This document shows positions 6,334 to 10,657 of a stretch of DNA of 10,657 nucleotides, in pieces. The stretch's first letter is position 1. The number at the start of each line of letters is the position of its first letter. The notes below the pieces were generated by a model. It did not search any database and was not told where the DNA came from. It was given only the letters and a program-made list of their open reading frames with translations. This DNA comes from SCGC-AG-212-J23 sp035649175 (GTDB lineage: Bacteria > Pseudomonadota > Gammaproteobacteria > Burkholderiales > SG8-39): positions 1 to 10,657 of the forward strand of contig DASRKB010000228.1 of the NCBI GenBank assembly GCA_035649175.1, written 5' to 3'. A program made the position numbers and the translations under genes.

Positions 6334-7401
6334 ATGCGACTTCCCGGCGCCGCCCTGCAGCACGAGCGCTTGGTGCTCCTCCTGCGCATCGTCGCGGTGG
6401 CAGCCGCTGTCGGCGGCGCCTACGGCGGTGCGCTCACGCACGACGAGGCGCCGTTCGCGGGCTTCGCCATCGGTGCTCTGAACGGCGCCTTCATCGCCCT
6501 CGGCATCGGCGCAATGGAGCTCTTCGTGTTTACCGGCCGGTCACGCGCCGGGAGATGGCTGCTCTCCCTGCCATTCGCCGCCGTGCTGGTACTGAAGACG
6601 CTCGGGTACGCCGCGATCGCGTCGATCGTCCCGGCAGCGCACCTGCTCGGCGTGGCGCTGCCGCTGCGCCACACGCCGACCGATCTCCATACCGAGCTGC
6701 TGACGGTCGGGTTCTCGCTCGCTGTGACGTTCGTGTTCGTGGTCGTCCTGCAGGCCGCGGGGCTTGTCGGCCGGCGCACCCTTGCCGACATCGTGCGCGG
6801 GCGCTATCACCAGCCGCGTCTGGAGCGGCGCTTCTTCCTCTTCGTCGACATGGTGGGTTCCACGGCGATCGCCGAGCGGCTGGGGCCTCTCGAGTCGCAC
6901 CGCATGCTGGCCCGCGTGTTCTCGGCGGCAGCCGAACCGATCGCGGGCAACCGCGGCGAGATCTACCAGTATGTCGGGGACGAGATCGTCGTCACCTGGA
7001 CGCAGGAGGAGGGTTCGCGCTCGGCGCGGCCCGTGCGCTCCTTCTTCGACATGCAGGCGGCACTGCGCGAGCGATCGGCGGAGTTCCGCGCTGCCTTTGG
7101 CGAGGTGCCGGAGCTACGCGGCGCCCTCCACTTGGGAGAGGTCGTCGCCGGCGAGGTGGGCGAGCAGCGCCGCGCCATCGTGTTCCACGGCGACGCGGTC
7201 AACGCGACCTCGCGCCTCGAACAGGCCGCGCGCGAGCTCGGCTGCCGCTTCCTCGTCTCGGACGACGCATTGCAGGCGCTCGGCCCGCTCGGCGGCTTGC
7301 GATGCCGCGACATGGGCGAGCTCGCCCTGCGCGGCCGCCAGCGGCCGATCCGCGCCTGGGCGGTCGAGCAGGCGGACGGCGCGTTACCCGATGTGTCTTA
7401 A
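6334..7401 (+). CDS. Membrane-anchored class III adenylate/guanylate cyclase, atypical base-recognition residues
   Basis: 355 aa from ATG 6334, which has GGAG 10 bp upstream; ATG 6307 (364 aa) would overlap the dnr gene by 11 bp. About four membrane helices (roughly 11-34, 42-66, 75-100, 120-146) are followed by a cytoplasmic cyclase homology domain (166-345). Metal-binding aspartates are present in FVDMVGST (Asp172) and QYVGDE (Asp216), as are the transition-state Asn290 and Arg294 in AVNATSRLE. The lysine that normally recognises adenine is Gln212. The second base-recognition position, usually Asp or Thr, is Val283. The catalytic frame is therefore intact but nucleotide choice cannot be predicted. 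It lies directly behind the dnr gene in an apparent two-gene operon, implying a link between nitrogen-oxide control and a nucleotide signal. The stop codon overlaps that of the histidine kinase on the other strand by 4 bp. Confidence 0.88.
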   Translation: MRLPGAALQHERLVLLLRIVAVAAAVGGAYGGALTHDEAPFAGFAIGALNGAFIALGIGAMELFVFTGRSRAGRWLLSLPFAAVLVLKTLGYAAIASIVPAAHLLGVALPLRHTPTDLHTELLTVGFSLAVTFVFVVVLQAAGLVGRRTLADIVRGRYHQPRLERRFFLFVDMVGSTAIAERLGPLESHRMLARVFSAAAEPIAGNRGEIYQYVGDEIVVTWTQEEGSRSARPVRSFFDMQAALRERSAEFRAAFGEVPELRGALHLGEVVAGEVGEQRRAIVFHGDAVNATSRLEQAARELGCRFLVSDDALQALGPLGGLRCRDMGELALRGRQRPIRAWAVEQADGALPDVS

Positions 7402-8461
7402 CGGCACGCGGTGAAGCTGACCGTGGCCGCCAGCCCGCCTTCTGTGGCGTTGCCGAACCGCACGTGCGCACCGTGCAACTCGGCGATGCGCAGCACGATC
7501 GACAGGCCGAGACCGCTGCCGGCCTCTCCCTGGGGCGCGAGGCGGTGGAAGCGCTCGCCGAGCCGCGGTAGCTCCGCGGCGGGTACGCCCGGCCCGCTGT
7601 CGCGCACTTCCAGCGTGGCGGGCGCGCGCACGCCGACCCACACGCTGCCGCCCGCCGGCGTGTAGCGCACGGCGTTGTCCACGAGGTTGCGCAGCAGGAC
7701 GGTGAGCAGGCCGGGGTGCCCGCTAACCTCGGTCGGCGGCCCTTCCTCGAGCGCGAGCTCGATATGCTTGTGCAGCGCCCGGGGCGCCAGCTCCGCCGCC
7801 ACCTCCCGCGCGAGCGCGCGCAGCTCGACGCGCTGCATCGCGCCCTGCGGCTGCCCCGACTCCAGGCGGGCGAGGGTCAGCATCTGCTCGATGAGGCGCG
7901 CAGCCCGCTCGGCGCCGGCGGCGAGCGCGTCGAGCGCCTCGTCGCGGGCGGTGTCGCTCGTGGCGCGGCGCGCCACCTGCGCCTGCGTGCTGAGCACGGC
8001 GAGCGGCGTGCGCAGCTCGTGCGCCGCGTCGGCGGTGAGGCGCCGCTCGCGCTGCAGGGTCTCGCCGATGCGGCCGAGCAGCCGGTTCAGCTCCGCGACC
8101 AGCGGCTCGATCTCCGCCGGCGTGCGCGCGCTCTCGACCGGCGCGAGGTCCGTGGGGCTGCGCTGCGCGAGCTGGTCGCGCAGCTCGCGCAGCGGGCGCA
8201 GGCCGCTGCCCACGCCGAGCCAGATGGCGAGCGCGAGCGCCGGCAGCGCGGCTGCGAGCGGCCAGACGAGCGACTCGCCGAGCGCCTCGACGATTTCCTC
8301 GCGCGCATGGCGCGCCTCGGAGCGCGACAGGTGCTCCTCGAAGAGCTCGCGCGCCTCGTGGCGCACCTCGAGGTAGGCCGAGACGCCAATGGCGAGCCAG
8401 GCGAGCGCCGTGAGGCCGAGGATGACGCCGAGCAGGCGCCGGCGAAGCGAAGGACGCGCCA

Positions 8462-8462
<1 letters not shown>
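7398..8462 (-). CDS. Sensor histidine kinase, QseC-like, with a very short periplasmic loop
   Basis: 354 aa with a GTG start preceded by GAGGA (minus strand, 8473-8469). It has two membrane helices (about 9-30 and 66-86), with only about 35 residues between them in the periplasm. That loop is strongly charged and carries three histidines (35, 44, 52). A HAMP-like linker follows, then HisKA with AAHELRTPL (phospho-acceptor His148) and a full HATPase domain: N box LLRNLVDNAVRYT (257-269), G1 DSGPGV (288-293) and G2 GSGLGLSI (315-322). QseC and PmrB relatives usually have a periplasmic domain of about 100 residues or more, so this one may sense within the membrane or through a partner such as the cytochromes. 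The start codon overlaps the response regulator stop by one base (TAGTG), so the pair is co-translated. It is the last gene of the shp operon. Confidence 0.93.
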
Positions 8463-9126
<664 letters not shown>

Positions 9127-9127
<1 letters not shown>

Positions 9128-9660
9128 TACTCGGGGGCGCGTCGCTTGAAGCCGCTCAGCATGGCGCGAACGAGGTTCTCGCCGTGGATGAGGCTCGACA
9201 GGACGACGGCACCGATGTGGATGAGCACGAGCGCGAGCATGGCGCTCGCTGCGCCCTCATGCAACTCCTCCAGCCAGTGGCCGCCGTAGTCGTTGAAGTT
9301 GAGGTAGCCGGTCAGCGCCGTCACCGCGCCCAGGCCGAGCAGCCCGAGCACCGCCCAGCCGCCCGCGGGGTTGTGCCCGACGTGGTGCTCCGGCCGGAAG
9401 CTCACGATCGACCACAGATAGCGCTTCACCGCCTTCGGGCCGCGCACGAACGAAGTGAACCGCGCGTACCGGGTGCCGATGAAGCCCCAGACGAGTCGGA
9501 AGGCAATGAGGCCGGCGAATGCGTAGCCCAGCGTGGTGTGCACGCCGATCCAGCGCTCGGAGTCGGCGCTAAGCCAGGCGCCGGCGAACGTGGCGGCGAG
9601 GCTCCAGTGGAAGAGGCGCGTGGGCAGGTCCCACACGCGGATGCGGTCAGTCGTCGTCAT
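9127..9660 (-). CDS. Cytochrome b561-family membrane electron carrier
   Basis: 177 aa, four predicted membrane helices (about 14-32, 40-62, 101-122, 135-157). The histidines that usually bind two b hemes are visible: His18 (LFHWSL), His41 (GVHTTLGY), His134 (LEELHEGA) and His148 (LVLIHIGAV). The opening IRVWDLPTRLFHW is typical of the group related to Ni-Fe hydrogenase cytochrome b. It would take electrons from the quinol pool and pass them to periplasmic cytochromes, here the diheme protein DHC encoded just upstream. ATG 9660 is preceded by AGGGG and lies inside the last codons of dhc (14-bp overlap). A b561 beside shp and dhc is an established gene arrangement in proteobacteria. Confidence 0.94.
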
Positions 9661-10030
9661 AGTTGCCCCTTTCCGCGCCTGCGTGGCAGGCGATGCAGTT
9701 GGCCGGGTTCTTTCCCGGCGGGATCTCTGCCTTGTGCTCCTTGAGGAACCAGCGCGTCTGCGTGATGCGCGGCTCCGGTCCCGGCGGCCCCGCCCGCCGG
9801 CCGGCGTTGGAGGTGAGGGTGCGCTCGATCTGCGCGTGCGCTTTCGCGTCGAGCGAGGCGTCGCTGCCGAAGTGCTGCTCGAGCCGGGCCATGATCCGGC
9901 GCCAGGACTCCGCCGGCAGCAGCTTCGGCGGATACGCCATGTGGCAACTGCCGCATTCGGCCTTGTAGTCCGCCGCCAAGGCCGCCGATGCCGCGAGGCC
10001 GAGAAGGAAGGCCGCGAGGAGGGTTCTCAC
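9647..10030 (-). CDS. dhc: Periplasmic diheme cytochrome c (DHC)
   Basis: 127 aa from GTG 10030, whose first bases overlap the shp stop codon (GTGA), so translation is probably coupled. The signal peptide ends near residue 20 (SAALAA). Two heme sites are present: CGSCH (C26, C29, His30), followed directly by MAYPPKLLPAESW, and CIACH (C112, C115, His116) near the C-terminus, followed by an acidic tail (NYDDD). The MAYPPxLLPAxSW block, HFGSDASLD and the RITQTRWFLKEH stretch are typical of the dihaem cytochrome c family that donates electrons to SHP. Its place between cytochrome b561 and shp fits the chain quinol, b561, DHC, SHP. An upstream open frame continuing to 10246 is a shadow of shp and not part of the protein. 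Confidence 0.93.
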   Translation of the reverse strand: MRTLLAAFLLGLAASAALAADYKAECGSCHMAYPPKLLPAESWRRIMARLEQHFGSDASLDAKAHAQIERTLTSNAGRRAGPPGPEPRITQTRWFLKEHKAEIPPGKNPANCIACHAGAERGNYDDD

Positions 10031-10416
10031 TTGAGCAGCCAGGCGAGCACGTCCGCCTTCTCCGCCGGGGTGCAGGCCCGGCCCAGTACGTCGTTGCAGT
10101 TGCGGCGGAACCATTTCTCCACCTTCGCCGCGTCGGTGAAGCGCTCTCCGTTCGCGCGCGGCGCGAGCGCCGCGATTGGCTTGCCGGTCGTCGCATGCTT
10201 GCCTGCGGATGTCGGCGGGTTGCCGTGGCAGGTGGCGCAGCTCCACTCCTTGCCGTGCGGCGAGTCGAAGAACTGCGCACCCCGGCTTGCCGAGGGGCTG
10301 AAGGCTGGATCGGCCTTCCTCGCCGCGGCCTGGTAGCCCTCCAAAAGCGCCGACGGCTGCGCCGCCTGCACCGTGCCGGCGATCAACAGCCCCGCGATGA
10401 TGAGAACTCGTTTCAC
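10027..10416 (-). CDS. shp: SHP-type oxygen/NO-binding cytochrome c (DUF1924)
   Basis: 129 aa from GTG 10416. I chose this start because GGAGGG lies 4 bp upstream (minus strand, 10426-10421); ATG 10428 and ATG 10440 are in frame but lack a comparable site. The signal peptide covers about residues 1-18 (TVQAAQ). One heme site, CATCH (C60, C63, His64). The C-terminal KVEKWFRRNCNDVLGRACTP closely matches Rhodobacter sphaeroides SHP; by spacing, Asn106 corresponds to its unusual heme ligand Asn88. Cys107 and Cys115 would form the conserved disulfide. In SHP the Asn ligand leaves on reduction, letting O2 or NO bind; a role in NO or oxygen chemistry has been proposed but is not settled. It is the first gene of the shp, dhc, b561, regulator, kinase operon. 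Confidence 0.93.
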   Translation of the reverse strand: MKRVLIIAGLLIAGTVQAAQPSALLEGYQAAARKADPAFSPSASRGAQFFDSPHGKEWSCATCHGNPPTSAGKHATTGKPIAALAPRANGERFTDAAKVEKWFRRNCNDVLGRACTPAEKADVLAWLLK

Positions 10417-10462
10417 GCGTCCCTCCATGGGAAAAGCCATGGCGCGACCTTAGGACGGCCGC

Positions 10463-10479
10463 ATTAGGGATTGATTAAG
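10463..10479 (-). promoter_or_regulatory. PmrA/QseB-type direct repeat upstream of shp
   Basis: The minus strand reads CTTAAT-CAATC-CCTAAT: two near-identical 6-bp half-sites separated by 5 bp, an 11-bp period. This is the layout of binding sites for PmrA/QseB-class regulators (CTTAA-type half-sites, N5 spacer). It lies 46 bp before the shp GTG. A third, looser copy, CCTAAG (10454-10449), is out of phase. A weak -10-like TAAGGT (10452-10447) follows. The operon itself encodes a regulator of this class. Confidence 0.6.
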
Positions 10480-10491
10480 GCTTGGGCGCGC

Positions 10492-10657
10492 TCAGTGCGC
10501 GCGGCGCAGTCGCTCTAGGTCGGGGATGCGCACGGTGCGCCCGTTCACCTCGATCAGGCCCGCCGAGGCGAGCTCGTGCAGGATGCGCGAGAAGTGCTCG
10601 GGGGTCATGTTGAGGCGCGAGGCGATGACGCTCTTGCCCGGCGAGAGGTGCACTTCC
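10492..10657 (-). CDS. Second Dnr-type CRP/FNR regulator, C-terminal fragment (cut by the window edge)
   Basis: The last 54 codons of a minus-strand gene, ending at TGA 10494-10492. They encode only the winged helix-turn-helix: VIASRLNMTPEHFSRILHEL followed by the wing GLIEVNGRTVRIP. The E-x-x-S-R motif (EHFSR) of TTGAT-reading regulators is present. About 28 of the 47 residues that can be aligned with the regulator at 5616 are identical, and the recognition helices are nearly the same, so both should bind the same boxes. The sensory domain is outside the window, so its signal is unknown; Dnr-like or FNR-like are both possible. It is followed after 75 bp by shp on the same strand. Confidence 0.85.
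   Translation of the reverse strand, partial: EVHLSPGKSVIASRLNMTPEHFSRILHELASAGLIEVNGRTVRIPDLERLRRAH

Noticed and set aside
5010..6389. 459-aa open frame on the minus strand
   Set aside because: It lies opposite the periplasmic protein and dnr, has high-GC shadow composition, and crosses two promoters.
10027..10246. N-terminal extension of dhc up to 10246
   Set aside because: The extension overlaps shp out of frame, and the signal peptide begins exactly at GTG 10030.
10471..10484. TTGAT half-site near the shp promoter as a Dnr box
   Set aside because: The second arm is absent. The bases are better explained by the CTTAAT direct repeat.

Overview
The window reads as a high-GC (roughly 70%) proteobacterial chromosome segment. 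It most likely comes from a denitrifying betaproteobacterium: the cd1 nitrite reductase, the Dnr-type regulators and the SHP/DHC/cytochrome b561 cluster all resemble proteins of that group. No mobile elements, tRNAs, rRNAs or CRISPR arrays are visible, and coding density is very high, with many 1-17 bp overlaps.

Region 1 (1-5000) is a nitrite-reduction block. The 3' part of a DUF2249 gene runs convergently into an ApbE-type flavin transferase (nirX-like, minus strand). That gene is divergent from a short NosR/NirI-family membrane flavo-iron-sulfur protein. Next come nirS (cytochrome cd1 nitrite reductase) and nirM (cytochrome c551 electron donor), closed by a clear rho-independent terminator. 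A perfect Dnr/FNR box (TTGAT-N4-ATCAA) sits inside the end of the nirI-like gene, exactly 41.5 bp before the predicted nirS transcription start. A second box (TTGAC-N4-GTCAA) sits in the divergent apbE/nirI promoter.

Region 2 (5000-7401) holds an unnamed small periplasmic protein, a cysteine-free Dnr-type CRP/FNR regulator with its own upstream box, and a membrane-anchored class III nucleotide cyclase packed against or overlapping the regulator.

Region 3 (minus strand, 10657 to 7398) starts with the C-terminal end of a second Dnr-type regulator. An apparent operon follows: shp (SHP oxygen/NO-binding cytochrome c), dhc (diheme cytochrome c), cytochrome b561, an OmpR-family response regulator and a histidine kinase with a very short sensor loop. 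A PmrA/QseB-type direct repeat upstream of shp suggests that the two-component system controls this operon.

Together the genes describe nitrite reduction to NO in the periplasm (NirI/NirX, NirM, NirS), NO-responsive control of it (the Dnr proteins), and a membrane-to-periplasm electron chain (cytochrome b561 to DHC to SHP) likely to handle NO, O2 or related stress. The most unusual points are the pairing of a Dnr regulator with a class III cyclase that has atypical base-specificity residues, an ApbE with altered metal-site residues, and several predicted leaderless starts. The d1-heme biosynthesis genes are not in this window.
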